Shown in pieces: positions 27,684 through 37,796 of a stretch of DNA of 64,000 nucleotides. How positions within the stretch are numbered: position 1 is the first letter of the stretch; every line of letters begins with the position of its first letter. Position numbers and translations under genes: made by a program. The DNA comes from Marinobacter aromaticivorans (lineage in GTDB: Bacteria; Pseudomonadota; Gammaproteobacteria; Pseudomonadales; Oleiphilaceae), in the NCBI RefSeq assembly GCF_002806975.1, contig NZ_NIHD01000004.1:1-64000 (forward strand), read 5' to 3'. Under the pieces are notes generated by a model that was not told where the DNA came from, did no database searches, and was given only the letters and a program-made list of their open reading frames with translations.

Positions 27684-27791
27684 TTCTGAAGAGGGCCTGA
27701 TTTCAAGAAGCGGGTTGATAAAATGAGGGCACGAACCCATCTTGTACTGTGCAAGCAGCAGAAAACCCTGCAATCAACTCGGAGGTTGGGC

Positions 27792-28130
27792 ATGAGTGGA
27801 CTGGCTGAACAGCATTGTGAGGCATGTAGCGCGAACGCTCCCGGGGTAACCGATGAGGAAAAACGTACACTGCACGAAGACGTTCCGGATTGGGAAATTC
27901 TCAGCGTGAGCGGTGAGGAGCAGTTACGCCGGGTATTCAAATTCAGGAACTTTGCCCAGGCCCTGGCGTTTACCAACAAGGTGGGTGAGCTGGCAGAGGC
28001 AGAAAACCATCACCCGGCCATCCTGCTGGAATACGGGAAGGCAACCATAAGCTGGTGGACCCACGCAATCGGTGGGCTGCACAAGAATGATTTCATTATG
28101 GCTGCGAGAACAGACTCGGCTTACCACTGA
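27792..28130 (+). CDS. phhB: Pterin-4a-carbinolamine dehydratase
   Basis: A 112-aa dehydratase that regenerates the pterin cofactor of phenylalanine hydroxylase. The active-site histidine pair and following segment are clear ([29 protein letters not shown]). The ATG at 27792 has GGAGG six bases upstream. No phhA lies in this window. The N-terminal CEACSANAP is a short Cys-containing extension seen in some gammaproteobacterial members. Confidence 0.9.
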   Translation: MSGLAEQHCEACSANAPGVTDEEKRTLHEDVPDWEILSVSGEEQLRRVFKFRNFAQALAFTNKVGELAEAENHHPAILLEYGKATISWWTHAIGGLHKNDFIMAARTDSAYH

Positions 28131-28294
28131 TCCTCTGATTTTTCCTCAGCCTCAAGTTCTGCCTTGCGTTTGCGGACTTTCTCGAGTTTGTCCTCCGGCA
28201 CCTGCATCTTGCCGGCTGAGTCCCGAAGCATGAATAAGCTGCCCAAAACCAGGGCCACGGCAGCGAGCAGAAAAATCCATCCTATCATTGGCAT
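28121..28294 (-). CDS. Small membrane protein, DUF2897-like
   Basis: A 57-aa protein: one N-terminal membrane helix (about 3-23), then [20 protein letters not shown] and an acidic end (EEKSEDQW). The pattern matches DUF2897 proteins of pseudomonads, whose function is unknown. GGAAG sits 8 bases before the ATG; a second in-frame ATG two codons later is an alternative start. Its stop overlaps the convergent phhB 3' end by 10 bases. Confidence 0.72.
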   Translation of the reverse strand: MPMIGWIFLLAAVALVLGSLFMLRDSAGKMQVPEDKLEKVRKRKAELEAEEKSEDQW

Positions 28295-28433
28295 GTGTCA
28301 GGCTTCCTTTTTGTCGGAGTGGTGTTGTTGGAGCGGTTTTCTTTATAGTGGAGTATTCCGGCCAGATTGGCGGAACATTCCAATCTTTATCAAACATTAT
28401 GGCAGCGTCTGCCGAAAACTGGAGTGTTATCAG

Positions 28434-28736
28434 ATGGCAAAACTATTACAGGTTGATTTTCCGTTCACTGGCCCGTTCGGTTCAGAAATGGCCGGGGCGT
28501 TAAAAGATCTGGCTGTTTCCATTACAGAAGAGCCCGGTTTTATCTGGAAAATCTGGACAGAAAACGCTTCAGAAAAAGACGCGGGTGGAATTTATCTTTT
28601 TGAAACGGAAGAAGCCGCTCAAGCCTATCTTGAAAAACACACGGCAAGGCTGAAGGGACTGGGAGTTGAAAAGGTTAATGCCAAACTTTTCGATGTGAAT
28701 GAGGATTTGTCGAAGATCACCAATGGGCCTGTTTAA
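28434..28736 (+). CDS. YdhR-like monooxygenase family protein
   Basis: A 100-aa protein of the YdhR/dimeric alpha-beta barrel type ([46 protein letters not shown]). YdhR-like proteins are putative monooxygenases that bind small aromatic compounds; no substrate is known. Start chosen at the ATG at 28434, where family similarity begins. It is followed at about 65 bases by yghU on the same strand. Confidence 0.8.
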   Translation: MAKLLQVDFPFTGPFGSEMAGALKDLAVSITEEPGFIWKIWTENASEKDAGGIYLFETEEAAQAYLEKHTARLKGLGVEKVNAKLFDVNEDLSKITNGPV

Positions 28737-28801
28737 GGCTCTGGATTCGGCACAGTCGCATCTCGGCAAATAACCAAACAGCAATCAAGGAGCCCGTAAC
28801 T

Positions 28802-29683
28802 ATGAGTGATTCCAGCTATACCCCACCCAAGGTCTGGAAGTGGGAATCTGCAAGCGGTGGTGCTTTTGCCAATATCAACCGCCCCATTGCAGGCCCTACT
28901 CACGAAAAAGAGCTGCCGGTTGGCAAGCACCCTTTTCAGCTTTATTCCCTGGCTACGCCTAACGGTGTGAAAGTCACGATAATGCTGGAAGAGTTGCTGG
29001 AACTCGGTATCAGTGAGGCGGAATACGATGCCTGGCTGATCCGGATTAATGAAGGCGATCAGTTCAGCAGCGGGTTTGTGGATGTGAACCCAAACTCCAA
29101 GATTCCGGCGCTGCTGGACCGCTCTCAGGATCCTGCTGTTCGGGTATTCGAGTCCGGCTCTATTCTGCTTTATCTGGCGGAGAAGTTTGGCCGGTTTTTG
29201 CCAGAGGATTTAGCTGGCCGCACCGAAACGCTGAACTGGCTGTTCTGGCAGATGGGCAGTGCTGCGTTTGTGGGCGGCGGTTTCGGACACTTCTTTGCCT
29301 ATGCGCCCGAGAAGTATGAGTACCCGATTAACCGCTACACCATGGAGGTTAAACGGCAACTGGATGTGCTGGACCGCCAGCTGGCCGATAACCGGTATGT
29401 TGCCGGCAATGAGTACACCATTGCCGATATGGCAACCTGGCCCTGGTATGGCGCGCTGGTTACCAACAAGGTTTACGATGCTGCCGAGTTTCTTGAAGCA
29501 CATACCTACACCAATGTAATGCGATGGGCCCTTGAGCTTAAAGAGCGGCCGGCTGTCAAGCGTGGGCGCATGGTGAACCGTGCCTGGGGTGAGCCAGCCA
29601 GCCAGCTGCATGAACGTCACGATGCAAGTGATTTCGAGAACAAAACCCAGGATAAGCTAGCCGGAGCTGCTGACGACTCCTGA
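28802..29683 (+). CDS. yghU: Glutathione-dependent disulfide-bond oxidoreductase YghU
   Basis: A 293-aa glutathione-S-transferase-like protein of the Nu class (YghU/YfcG). The long N-terminal extension (YTPPKVWKWE, GGAFANINRPIAGPT) precedes the thioredoxin domain (QLYSLATPNGVKVTIMLEE), whose conserved Thr/Asn-Gly motif replaces a catalytic Cys or Ser. The helical C-terminal domain holds DMATWPWYG. It reduces disulfides and organic hydroperoxides using glutathione. Length matches E. coli YghU (288 aa). Confidence 0.92.
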   Translation: MSDSSYTPPKVWKWESASGGAFANINRPIAGPTHEKELPVGKHPFQLYSLATPNGVKVTIMLEELLELGISEAEYDAWLIRINEGDQFSSGFVDVNPNSKIPALLDRSQDPAVRVFESGSILLYLAEKFGRFLPEDLAGRTETLNWLFWQMGSAAFVGGGFGHFFAYAPEKYEYPINRYTMEVKRQLDVLDRQLADNRYVAGNEYTIADMATWPWYGALVTNKVYDAAEFLEAHTYTNVMRWALELKERPAVKRGRMVNRAWGEPASQLHERHDASDFENKTQDKLAGAADDS

Positions 29684-29715
29684 TTTGCCGGTTTTTGACC
29701 GGTCCAGGCTTTCTG

Positions 29716-29885
29716 ATGATTTCTGACCTTGTCTACATCGTTGGTTTGACCGCACTTGCCGGTATCTGCATTCCCCTTGGCGGACTGCTGGCAAGAGTTG
29801 AACGGATCGGGCCCAACTGGCTGGAGCAGGAGTTCCGGCACTTTCTCATCGCTCTGGGCGGTGGCATTTTGCTGGGCGCTGTTCA
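29716..29885 (+). pseudogene. Truncated ZIP-family metal transporter
   Basis: From the ATG at 29716 the first 55 or so codons read like the start of a ZIP-type zinc or iron permease (MISDLVYIVGLTALAG, then FRHFLIALGGGILLGAV). Beyond that the frame changes to unrelated residues (QRCAGCSRLRHEACPS) and runs into the 3' end of the convergent ftsH-like gene. At least five membrane helices and the metal-binding HxxxE motif are missing, so the gene is broken, probably by a deletion at the junction with the ftsH-like segment. Confidence 0.65.
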
Positions 29886-29924
29886 GCGATGCGCCGGTTG
29901 CTCACGCCTGAGGCATGAAGCCTG

Positions 29925-29949
29925 CCCGAGCCGGAACATCTGGCTCGGG
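29925..29949. terminator. Hairpin between the ZIP remnant and ftsH-like gene
   Basis: cccgagcc / ggctcggg form an 8-bp GC stem with a 9-nt loop; a short T run (attttt) follows on the plus strand after 7 bases. Its position downstream of the ftsH-like stop on the other strand suggests a weak shared terminator. Confidence 0.45.
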
Positions 29950-29968
29950 AGGAACATTTTTGGAGCCT

Positions 29969-31876
29969 TCAGGCGATTTTCCGGGTGGCTTCCTGGTGGA
30001 GGATTTTTTCAACCTCTTCCGCTGAGAGGTTTTCCTTCTTGAGCACGGCCTTGGCCAGGGCCTCAAGCTGACCCCTGTGCTCGGTCAGGAATTCGATAGT
30101 GTCAGCTTCCATAGCCAGAAGTTCTGACTGGATTTCAGCATCAATCAATTCCGCCATCTTTTCGCTGTACTCCCGATGCGAGCCCATTTCGCGGCCCAGG
30201 AATACGTGTTCCTCCCCAATACTCAGGCCCACAGGGCCGATCTTTTCGTTCATGCCCCACTGGCCGATCATGCGGCGGATCAGTTTGGTGGCTTCCTTGA
30301 GGTCGTTCTGGGCACCGGTGGTCACTTCTCCATAGATGATTTTTTCCGCCGAACGCCCGCCAAGCATCACCTTGATGCGGTCTCTGAGATAGCTTTCGGA
30401 GTAGTTGTAGCGATCTTCAGTTGGCGTTTGCTCAGTGACGCCCAAAGCCATGCCGTGGGGAATAATTGTTACCCGGGTGAGCGGGTCGGCCTTTGGCATG
30501 TAATAAGCCATGATGGCGTGACCACTCTCGTGGTAAGCCACCACTTCCCGTTCTTCCGGCGACAGCCTTGCGTCACGCTTCTCACCCAGAACGATGCGGT
30601 CGCGGGCAATCTCGAAACACCGGGCCGTGACTTCTTTCAGGTTTTCCCGGGCGGCTGTCAGGGCTGCTTCGTTCACCAGGTTTTTCAGGTCGGCGCCGGA
30701 AAAACCAATGGTGCGGGCCGCCAGTTGCTCCAGGTCAACATCGGCTGCCAGGGGCACTTTGCGCACGTGTACCGCGAGAATGGCATCCCGTGCATCCTTG
30801 TGTGGAAGATCCAGGGTAATCTTCCGGTCAAAACGGCCAGGCCGGAGCAGGGCGCTGTCCAGAACATCCGGGCGGTTGGTAGCGGCCAGTACGAGAATAT
30901 TTTCGTGGGATTCGAAGCCGTCCATTTCGGTAAGAATCTGGTTCAGCGTCTGTTCCCGCTCATCGTGCCCGCCACCCAGGCCCGCGCCCCGGGAGCGGCC
31001 AATGGCATCCAGTTCATCGATAAAAATCAGCGCCGGTGCTTCCTTGCGGGCATTCGCAAACATGTCCCGAACCCTTGAAGCGCCCACGCCCACAAACATC
31101 TCAATAAACTCTGAAGCGCTGATGCTGAAAAACGGCACTTCCGCCTCTCCGGCAATAGCGCGGGCAAGCAGAGTTTTCCCGGTGCCTGGCGGGCCGACAA
31201 GAAGAACGCCTTTGGGCATGGAAGCTCCCAGAGCCCTGTATTTACCCGGCGATTTCAGGAAGTCGATAATCTCCGCAATCTCCCGCTTGGCCGATTCGAT
31301 ACCGGCTACGTCATCCAGGGTTGTGGTGGAGGTTTCTTTTATCGCCCGGCGGGCTTTCGACCGGCCGTAATCAAACATGCCACCGCCCTGGGTCATGCGC
31401 TTCTGCGCAGATCCCCAGAACCAGTACATCAGGCCCAGCAACAATATCCAGGGCAGGAAGCCGCGAATCAGCTCCTGCCACCACAGCAACCCCGAAGGCT
31501 GGGCCCGGATAGTGACATCGTGAGCCTCCAGCAGAGTCAGCAGTTCCGGGTCATCCATGGGTGGCCGGGTGGTGTTGAACCCGGGGCTTGAGCCCTGGGT
31601 AGCATCATCAGAGCTAAAAGACGCGCGCCCCTGGTCGTTGAACAGGCCGGTAATATTCTCTTCCCTGAGAGTTACCTCGGAAACCTGATCGTTTATAACA
31701 GCGGTTTTGAATTCAGAGTACGCCAGTTCCTGAAGCTTGGGGGCGCCGCTGTCCTGCAGCCACATGAAGGCCAGGAATATGGCCGCGCTGAGCCAGAGAA
31801 AGGAATACTGCTTGGGTATTTCCGGTTTCTGGTCAGTCGGTGGGGACTGCTTTCCCGGATTGTTTGAGTTGGTCAT
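29969..31876 (-). CDS. FtsH-like ATP-dependent zinc metalloprotease (paralogue)
   Basis: A 635-aa membrane protease. Helix 1 is at about 25-42, then a periplasmic loop with [17 protein letters not shown], helix 2 at about 135-155, an AAA+ domain with GPPGTGKT and [10 protein letters not shown], and an M41 protease domain with zinc site HESGH and the third ligand in GAQNDLKEA. All catalytic residues are present. The N-terminal polar extension and divergence from standard FtsH suggest an accessory paralogue, not the main ftsH (normally beside rlmE and folP). It overlaps the upstream small gene by 4 bases (ATGA). Confidence 0.88.
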   Translation of the reverse strand: MTNSNNPGKQSPPTDQKPEIPKQYSFLWLSAAIFLAFMWLQDSGAPKLQELAYSEFKTAVINDQVSEVTLREENITGLFNDQGRASFSSDDATQGSSPGFNTTRPPMDDPELLTLLEAHDVTIRAQPSGLLWWQELIRGFLPWILLLGLMYWFWGSAQKRMTQGGGMFDYGRSKARRAIKETSTTTLDDVAGIESAKREIAEIIDFLKSPGKYRALGASMPKGVLLVGPPGTGKTLLARAIAGEAEVPFFSISASEFIEMFVGVGASRVRDMFANARKEAPALIFIDELDAIGRSRGAGLGGGHDEREQTLNQILTEMDGFESHENILVLAATNRPDVLDSALLRPGRFDRKITLDLPHKDARDAILAVHVRKVPLAADVDLEQLAARTIGFSGADLKNLVNEAALTAARENLKEVTARCFEIARDRIVLGEKRDARLSPEEREVVAYHESGHAIMAYYMPKADPLTRVTIIPHGMALGVTEQTPTEDRYNYSESYLRDRIKVMLGGRSAEKIIYGEVTTGAQNDLKEATKLIRRMIGQWGMNEKIGPVGLSIGEEHVFLGREMGSHREYSEKMAELIDAEIQSELLAMEADTIEFLTEHRGQLEALAKAVLKKENLSAEEVEKILHQEATRKIA

Positions 31877-32121
31877 TTCGGTCTCCGGTCACCCTCCATG
31901 ATTTTGGCAACGAAAACTGATTTCCCATAGGTCTCGAAAGACCACTTCATGGTATCCGAAAGAACGGCCATAACTTCATCGTACTCACCGAAAATTTCTG
32001 TGCCCATACGACCGGCAACAACCTGCAGGCCGGAGTCTTCCAGTCGGGCGATCAGATCCCAGATAGGCTGTTTGTAGTCATCCTTGAGGGGGTAACAGCT
32101 CAGTTGTACTGACAGGAACAT
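31873..32121 (-). CDS. Small YkoF/MTH1187-like thiamine-binding family protein
   Basis: An 82-aa ferredoxin-like-fold protein resembling the MTH1187/YkoF family (SVQLSCYPLKDDY, GRMGTEIFGEYDEVM). Members bind thiamine or hydroxymethylpyrimidine; the role is otherwise unclear. Its stop overlaps the ftsH-like start in ATGA, so the two are translationally coupled, an uncommon partnership. Confidence 0.7.
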   Translation of the reverse strand: MFLSVQLSCYPLKDDYKQPIWDLIARLEDSGLQVVAGRMGTEIFGEYDEVMAVLSDTMKWSFETYGKSVFVAKIMEGDRRPK

Positions 32122-32172
32122 AAATGCCTCCAGTTTTCGTACTCAACAATTTATTGCTCAATGGCGCCAGCA

Positions 32173-33951
32173 TCAGTAGCCCATGGCCGAGGAAGTGCTG
32201 CGCCGCGGGTCTGCGCCACCGTACAAAGTGCCGTCTTCTCCGACCATGATACTCTGAATGGCCCCCATAGCCGAATTGGTGACCACTTTATGGCCGCGGC
32301 TCTCCAGCAAACGCACAGTGTCCCTGCTGATACCCTGCTCGATTCGTATCTCATCCGGGAGCCATTGGTGATGGATGCGGGGTGCGCTGACGGCGGTTTG
32401 TATGTTCATGCCGTGGTCAATCACGTTCATGATGACCTGCAGGGTGGTGGTAATAATTCGCGAGCCCCCCGGGCTGCCGGTTACCAGGAAGTTGCGATCG
32501 CCCTTGCGAACAATGGTAGGCGACATGGAGCTGAGCATGCGTTTGCCGGGTTCCACTTTGTTGGCTTCGCCGCCAATCAGGCCGTAGGCATTGGGCACAC
32601 CCGGTTTGGCGCTGAAATCATCCATTTCGTTGTTGAGCAGAAAGCCCGCGCCCTTCACGGTAATCCCCGAGCCGTAACTGAAGTTGATGGTGTAGGTATT
32701 CGATACTGCATTGCCCCATTTATCAACCACTGAAAAGTGTGTGGTCTCCGGGCTTTCGTAGTTTGCCGGCTGCCCGGGGCGAACTTCGCTTGCGGGGCGG
32801 GCTTTGTCCGGCTTGATACCTTGCCGTAATTTCTCTGCGTAGGATTTGCTGGTCAGGCCTTTTAAAGGTACGTCCACATAATCCGTATCGCCCAGGAACT
32901 CTGAGCGGTCGGCATAAGCCAGCTTCATGGCTTCGGCCATATAGTGAATGGTGGCAGCCGAGTTATGGCCAAGTTCCGGGATCGGAAAACCTTCAAGAAT
33001 GTTCAGTATCTGCACAATATGCGTGCCGCCAGAGGAGGGCGGCGACATGGAGTAGATGTCATAACCCCGGTAGTTTCCGTGTACGGGCGTACGCACAACC
33101 GGCTGGTAGGCCTCAAGATCCTGCCGGGTTATGAGGCCTCCGTGCCGCTGCATCTCTTCAACAATCAGTCGTGCAGTTTCGCCCTGATAAAAACCTTTTA
33201 CGCCATCATCGGCAATGCGCTGCAGGGTATCTGCAAGTTCCGGCTGGCGAAAGCGCTCACCGGGCTGCCAGGCAGAACCGCCTTCCTTATAGAAGGTCTC
33301 AAGGGTTGCCGGCCAGCGTTGCAGTCTTTCCCGCGCCTGTTGCAGGCCTTCGCTGAAACGCCGGGGAACAATGAAACCTTCCCGGGCAAGCTTGATGGCA
33401 GGCGCCAGCGCCTGCTTCAGGGAAATAGTACCGTGGCGTTCCAGCGCCATAGCCAGGCCGGCAACTGTGCCCGGAACACCTGCCGCCAGGTGGGTAAAGC
33501 GGCTGCGGTCCTTTACCACCTCTCCGGATTCATCCTGATACATGGTTTCGGTGGCCCCCGAGGGGGCTTTTTCCCGGTAATCTATGGCTTCCGGCTCAGA
33601 GCCGTCGCCTTTGGAAATCAGCATAAAGCCGCCGCCGCCGATGTTTCCCGATCTTGGCTGGGTAACCGCCAGTGCAAAACCGGCAGTTACTGCGGCATCC
33701 ACTGCGTTTCCGCCGTCCTGCAGTACTTTCAGTGCAACTTCGGTAGCCAGGGTGTGACTGGTCGCGACCATGCCATTACGGGCACTGGCGGGATGAAACC
33801 GCTCGCCCTCCAGAATGGCCTGGCTGAAAACCGGCGTTGCCAGTGTTGTGAGGCATACTGTCAGGCTTGCCATCAGGGCGAACGTGCGCAGGCTGCCTGA
33901 GCGTGCAGTGAATCGCGCTTTCCATGTTTGCTGGTGCAGGTCTCTGTCCAT
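32173..33951 (-). CDS. ggt: Gamma-glutamyltransferase
   Basis: A 592-aa periplasmic precursor that cleaves glutathione and gamma-glutamyl compounds. A signal-like segment (about 20-44, ending VFSQ) follows a basic N-terminus. Autocleavage occurs before a Thr; the site is TTHFSVVDKWGNAVSNTYT, giving a large and a small subunit. GSPGGSRIITT near the C-terminus is part of the substrate-binding loop. Length is typical (about 580 aa). Confidence 0.92.
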   Translation of the reverse strand: MDRDLHQQTWKARFTARSGSLRTFALMASLTVCLTTLATPVFSQAILEGERFHPASARNGMVATSHTLATEVALKVLQDGGNAVDAAVTAGFALAVTQPRSGNIGGGGFMLISKGDGSEPEAIDYREKAPSGATETMYQDESGEVVKDRSRFTHLAAGVPGTVAGLAMALERHGTISLKQALAPAIKLAREGFIVPRRFSEGLQQARERLQRWPATLETFYKEGGSAWQPGERFRQPELADTLQRIADDGVKGFYQGETARLIVEEMQRHGGLITRQDLEAYQPVVRTPVHGNYRGYDIYSMSPPSSGGTHIVQILNILEGFPIPELGHNSAATIHYMAEAMKLAYADRSEFLGDTDYVDVPLKGLTSKSYAEKLRQGIKPDKARPASEVRPGQPANYESPETTHFSVVDKWGNAVSNTYTINFSYGSGITVKGAGFLLNNEMDDFSAKPGVPNAYGLIGGEANKVEPGKRMLSSMSPTIVRKGDRNFLVTGSPGGSRIITTTLQVIMNVIDHGMNIQTAVSAPRIHHQWLPDEIRIEQGISRDTVRLLESRGHKVVTNSAMGAIQSIMVGEDGTLYGGADPRRSTSSAMGY

Positions 33952-34107
33952 GTCTCCATTCCTCGTTTCTGATGTTCAGATAGGCTATGATAGCCCGTCA
34001 TTTTAAAGGGTGCGTACCGCTAACGCCGATTCCTGTTCGGGCTGCCGTTTCCGGCACTGGTTCCCGGTGCACCTGCTTTCCCGTTTGTCAGTTAAGGAAA
34101 GGCTTTC

Positions 34108-34962
34108 ATGGAGCATACCTATCGTCTTGTGATTTCCTGCCCGGACAGGGTTGGAATTGTCGCCAAGGTGAGTAATTTTCTATCGACTTACAATGGCTGG
34201 ATCACGGAAGCGAGCCATCATTCGGATACCTACACTGGCTGGTTTTTCATGCGCCACGAGATCAAGGCGGAGTCTATCCCGTTTGGTCTGGATCAGTTCC
34301 GTGCCGCATTTGCACCGATTGCCCGTGAATTCGATATGCACTGGCACATTGCCGATTCCGCCCGGCCCAAGAAAATCATCCTGATGTGCAGCAAGGAGTC
34401 CCACTGTGTGGCCGACCTCCTGTACCGCTGGCACAGCAACGAAATCAACGCAGAAATTGTTGCGGTTATTTCCAATCATGATGATTTGCGCCGCATGGTG
34501 GAGTGGCATGAAATTCCATACCATCACATTCCGGTAAGCAAAGAGAATCGTGAAGAGGCGTTTGCCCACATCGACGAACTTTTCCAGAGCTACGAGGCCG
34601 ATGTGGTGGTGCTGGCGCGTTACATGCAGATTCTGCCAGCAGATCTGTGCGCAAAATATGCTGGCAAGGTGATCAACATCCATCATAGCTTCCTGCCGTC
34701 TTTCGCCGGTGCGCGGCCATATCACCAGGCATACAGCCGCGGGGTGAAGCTGATCGGGGCTACCTGCCATTACGTCACCCAGGACCTCGATGAAGGGCCA
34801 ATCATCGAGCAGGACGTTATCCGCATTACCCACAGCGATTCCATTGAGGATATGGTGCGCCTTGGCAAGGATGTAGAGAAAAATGTTCTCGCCCGGGGAT
34901 TGCGCTCGCATATTGAGGATCGCGTGATTACCTACGAAAACAAGACCGTGGTATTTGATTAA
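34108..34962 (+). CDS. purU: Formyltetrahydrofolate deformylase
   Basis: A 284-aa enzyme releasing formate and tetrahydrofolate from 10-formyl-THF, feeding PurT and balancing the folate pool. An N-terminal ACT domain (RLVISCPDRVGIVAKV) precedes the formyltransferase-like catalytic domain with INIHHSFLPSFAGARPYHQAY. Length matches E. coli PurU (280 aa). It stands alone, divergent from ggt. Confidence 0.93.
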   Translation: MEHTYRLVISCPDRVGIVAKVSNFLSTYNGWITEASHHSDTYTGWFFMRHEIKAESIPFGLDQFRAAFAPIAREFDMHWHIADSARPKKIILMCSKESHCVADLLYRWHSNEINAEIVAVISNHDDLRRMVEWHEIPYHHIPVSKENREEAFAHIDELFQSYEADVVVLARYMQILPADLCAKYAGKVINIHHSFLPSFAGARPYHQAYSRGVKLIGATCHYVTQDLDEGPIIEQDVIRITHSDSIEDMVRLGKDVEKNVLARGLRSHIEDRVITYENKTVVFD

Positions 34963-35088
34963 GGCTGCCTCACAGATGCCCCTGAAAGGGCGCGACTGTG
35001 GTAGAATTGGCGGTTTGTTGAAGAATAAATACGGGGCCGGGAAGCGGCTCTGAAACGACTTCCAGATAACGCAAAGGAACCTTTCTCG

Positions 35089-37746
35089 ATGGGTGAATTA
35101 GCCAAAGAGATCCTGCCGGTCAATATTGAAGATGAACTGAAGCAGTCTTACCTGGATTACGCCATGAGTGTAATCGTAGGGCGGGCGCTTCCTGACGTGC
35201 GGGATGGCCTCAAGCCGGTTCACCGTCGTGTTCTGTTCGCCATGTCGGAACTGAACAACGACTGGAACAAGGCCTACAAGAAGTCTGCCCGTGTGGTGGG
35301 TGATGTTATTGGTAAATACCACCCGCACGGTGACTCTGCTGTTTACGACACCATCGTTCGCATGGCCCAGCCTTTCTCCCTGCGGTACCCGCTGGTAGAT
35401 GGCCAGGGCAACTTTGGGTCTATCGACGGTGACAACGCGGCAGCCATGCGTTACACCGAAATCCGCATGAAGAAAATTGCACACTCTCTGCTGGCGGACC
35501 TCGAGAAAGAAACCGTAGATTTTGTTGATAACTACGATGGTACAGAGCGCATTCCCGAGGTTATGCCCACCCGGGTGCCCAACCTGCTGGTGAACGGCTC
35601 ATCCGGTATTGCTGTGGGCATGGCGACCAACATTCCGCCCCACAATCTGACCGAAGTGGTTAATGGCTGCCTGGCGCTGATTGATAACCCGGATCTTACC
35701 TGTGATGAGCTGATGGAGTTCATTCCGGGCCCGGATTTTCCAACCGAAGGCATTATCAATGGGCGTGCGGGCATCGTTGAAGCCTACCGCACCGGCCGGG
35801 GCCGCATTTATATTCGCGCCCGCCACGAGATTGAAACCGATAAAAAGACCAATCGTGATGCCATTATCATCACCGAGTTGCCGTATCAGCTGAACAAGGC
35901 ACGTCTGATCGAGAAGATCGCCGAGCTGGTGAAAGAGAAGCGTCTGGAAGGTATTACCGAGCTGCGGGACGAGTCCAACAAGGAAGGTATCCGCGTTGTT
36001 ATCGAGCTGCGTCGTGGTGAAAACCCGGACGTTGTTGTTAACAATCTGTTCAAGCATACCCAGTTGCAGACGGTGTTCGGCATCAACATGGTTGCGCTGA
36101 TCAACGGCGAGCCGAGGACACTGAATCTCAAAGAGATGCTGGATGCGTTCGTGCGTCACCGCCGTGAAGTGGTGACCCGCCGCACCATCTTTGAGCTGCG
36201 TAAAGCCCGTGAGCGTGGCCATATTCTTGAAGGCCTGACCGTTGCACTGGCCAACATCGATGAAATGATCGAGCTGATCAAGGCCTCTCCGAGCTCAGTG
36301 GAAGCCAAAGAAAAGCTGATGGCCCGCGGCTGGGCGCCAGGCGATGTCATGGCGATGCTTGAGCGTGCCGGGGAGGATGCCTGCCGCCCGGACGATCTGC
36401 CAGAAATCTACGGCCTGCGCGATGGCCTGTACTTTATGTCGCCGGAGCAGACCCAGGCTATCCTGGACATGCGTTTGCACCGTCTGACTGGTCTGGAAAC
36501 TGAAAAGCTCCAGAACGAGTACAAGGAAATTCTTGAGAAAATTGCCGGCCTTCTGGAAATCCTCGGTGATCCGGACCGGCTGATGCAGGTTATCCGTGAA
36601 GAACTGGAAGCGGTAGTAGAAGAATTTGGTGATGAGCGTCGCACGGAAATAACCAGCTCCCAGCGCGATCTCACGATTGCCGATCTGATTGATGAAGAAG
36701 AACTGGTGGTAACCATCTCCCACAGTGGTTACGCCAAGACCCAGGCGGTTGAGGATTACCAGGCCCAGCGCCGTGGTGGCCGTGGCCGGGCAGCAACCTC
36801 CATGAAAGACGAAGACTTTATAGAAAAGCTTCTGGTTGCCAACTCCCACGACACCATTCTGTGTTTCTCCAACCGTGGCAAGGTCTACTGGCTGCGTGTG
36901 TTCGAGATACCCCGGGCCAGCCGCGCATCCCGTGGCCGGCCGATGGTTAACATTCTGCCGCTGGATGAGGGTGAGCGCATTACCACCTTCCTGCCGGTTC
37001 GGGATTACCCGGAAAACCAGTTTGTCCTTATGGCAACGTCTGCGGGTGTGGTCAAGAAAACCCCGCTTCCGAACTTCTCCCGCCCGCGCAGCAGTGGCCT
37101 GATTGCCCTGTCTCTGGATGAAGGCGATACCCTGATTGGTGCAGCCATCACGGAAGGTGATGCGGAAATCATGCTGTTTTCCTCCGCTGGCAAGGCCGTT
37201 CGCTTCAGTGAAGCAGAAGTTCGCCCGCTAAGCCGAACTGCCCGCGGAGTACGTGGTATCAGAATGCCGGAAGGCCACCAGGTGGTCTCCCTGATCATTC
37301 CTCAGGAAGGTGGTGTTATTCTGACCGCCAGTGAGAATGGTTACGGCAAGCGCACCGCCATTGATGAGTTCCCGACATACAGCCGTGGCAGTCAGGGCGT
37401 TATTGCCATGCAGTGCTCCGAGCGTAACGGCAACCTGGTGACTGCTTTGCAGTTATTCGAAGGCGACGAGATGATGCTGATTTCCGATAAGGGCACGCTG
37501 GTTCGTACCCGCACGGATGAAGTATCCATTCTTGGCCGGAACACTCAGGGCGTACGCCTGATCAGGTTGAGCCAGGAAGATGAACGCCTGGTCGGTGTGG
37601 AGCGGATTGCCGAAACCGACGAAGACGACATCGACAATGTGGATGCTGGAAGCACGGGTGCAGAAAGTACGGATACCGAAGGCCAGGATGCTTCAACAGA
37701 CGATAACGGGAACAGCAGTTCGGACCAGGATGCTGGCGAGGAATAA
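35089..37746 (+). CDS. gyrA: DNA gyrase subunit A
   Basis: An 885-aa gyrase A subunit with the catalytic tyrosine in AMRYTEIRM (Y122) and a C-terminal beta-pinwheel with the GyrA box QRRGGRG. Quinolone-determining positions S83 and D87 are the usual susceptible residues. The last about 40 residues are an acidic, Ser/Asp-rich tail, as in other gammaproteobacterial GyrA. It leads into serC with a 50-base gap, as in Pseudomonas. Confidence 0.97.
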   Translation: MGELAKEILPVNIEDELKQSYLDYAMSVIVGRALPDVRDGLKPVHRRVLFAMSELNNDWNKAYKKSARVVGDVIGKYHPHGDSAVYDTIVRMAQPFSLRYPLVDGQGNFGSIDGDNAAAMRYTEIRMKKIAHSLLADLEKETVDFVDNYDGTERIPEVMPTRVPNLLVNGSSGIAVGMATNIPPHNLTEVVNGCLALIDNPDLTCDELMEFIPGPDFPTEGIINGRAGIVEAYRTGRGRIYIRARHEIETDKKTNRDAIIITELPYQLNKARLIEKIAELVKEKRLEGITELRDESNKEGIRVVIELRRGENPDVVVNNLFKHTQLQTVFGINMVALINGEPRTLNLKEMLDAFVRHRREVVTRRTIFELRKARERGHILEGLTVALANIDEMIELIKASPSSVEAKEKLMARGWAPGDVMAMLERAGEDACRPDDLPEIYGLRDGLYFMSPEQTQAILDMRLHRLTGLETEKLQNEYKEILEKIAGLLEILGDPDRLMQVIREELEAVVEEFGDERRTEITSSQRDLTIADLIDEEELVVTISHSGYAKTQAVEDYQAQRRGGRGRAATSMKDEDFIEKLLVANSHDTILCFSNRGKVYWLRVFEIPRASRASRGRPMVNILPLDEGERITTFLPVRDYPENQFVLMATSAGVVKKTPLPNFSRPRSSGLIALSLDEGDTLIGAAITEGDAEIMLFSSAGKAVRFSEAEVRPLSRTARGVRGIRMPEGHQVVSLIIPQEGGVILTASENGYGKRTAIDEFPTYSRGSQGVIAMQCSERNGNLVTALQLFEGDEMMLISDKGTLVRTRTDEVSILGRNTQGVRLIRLSQEDERLVGVERIAETDEDDIDNVDAGSTGAESTDTEGQDASTDDNGNSSSDQDAGEE

Positions 37747-37796
37747 GCCAGCATTACCGGGCACCATATCCGCAAGACTTGAGAGACCACAGGAAT

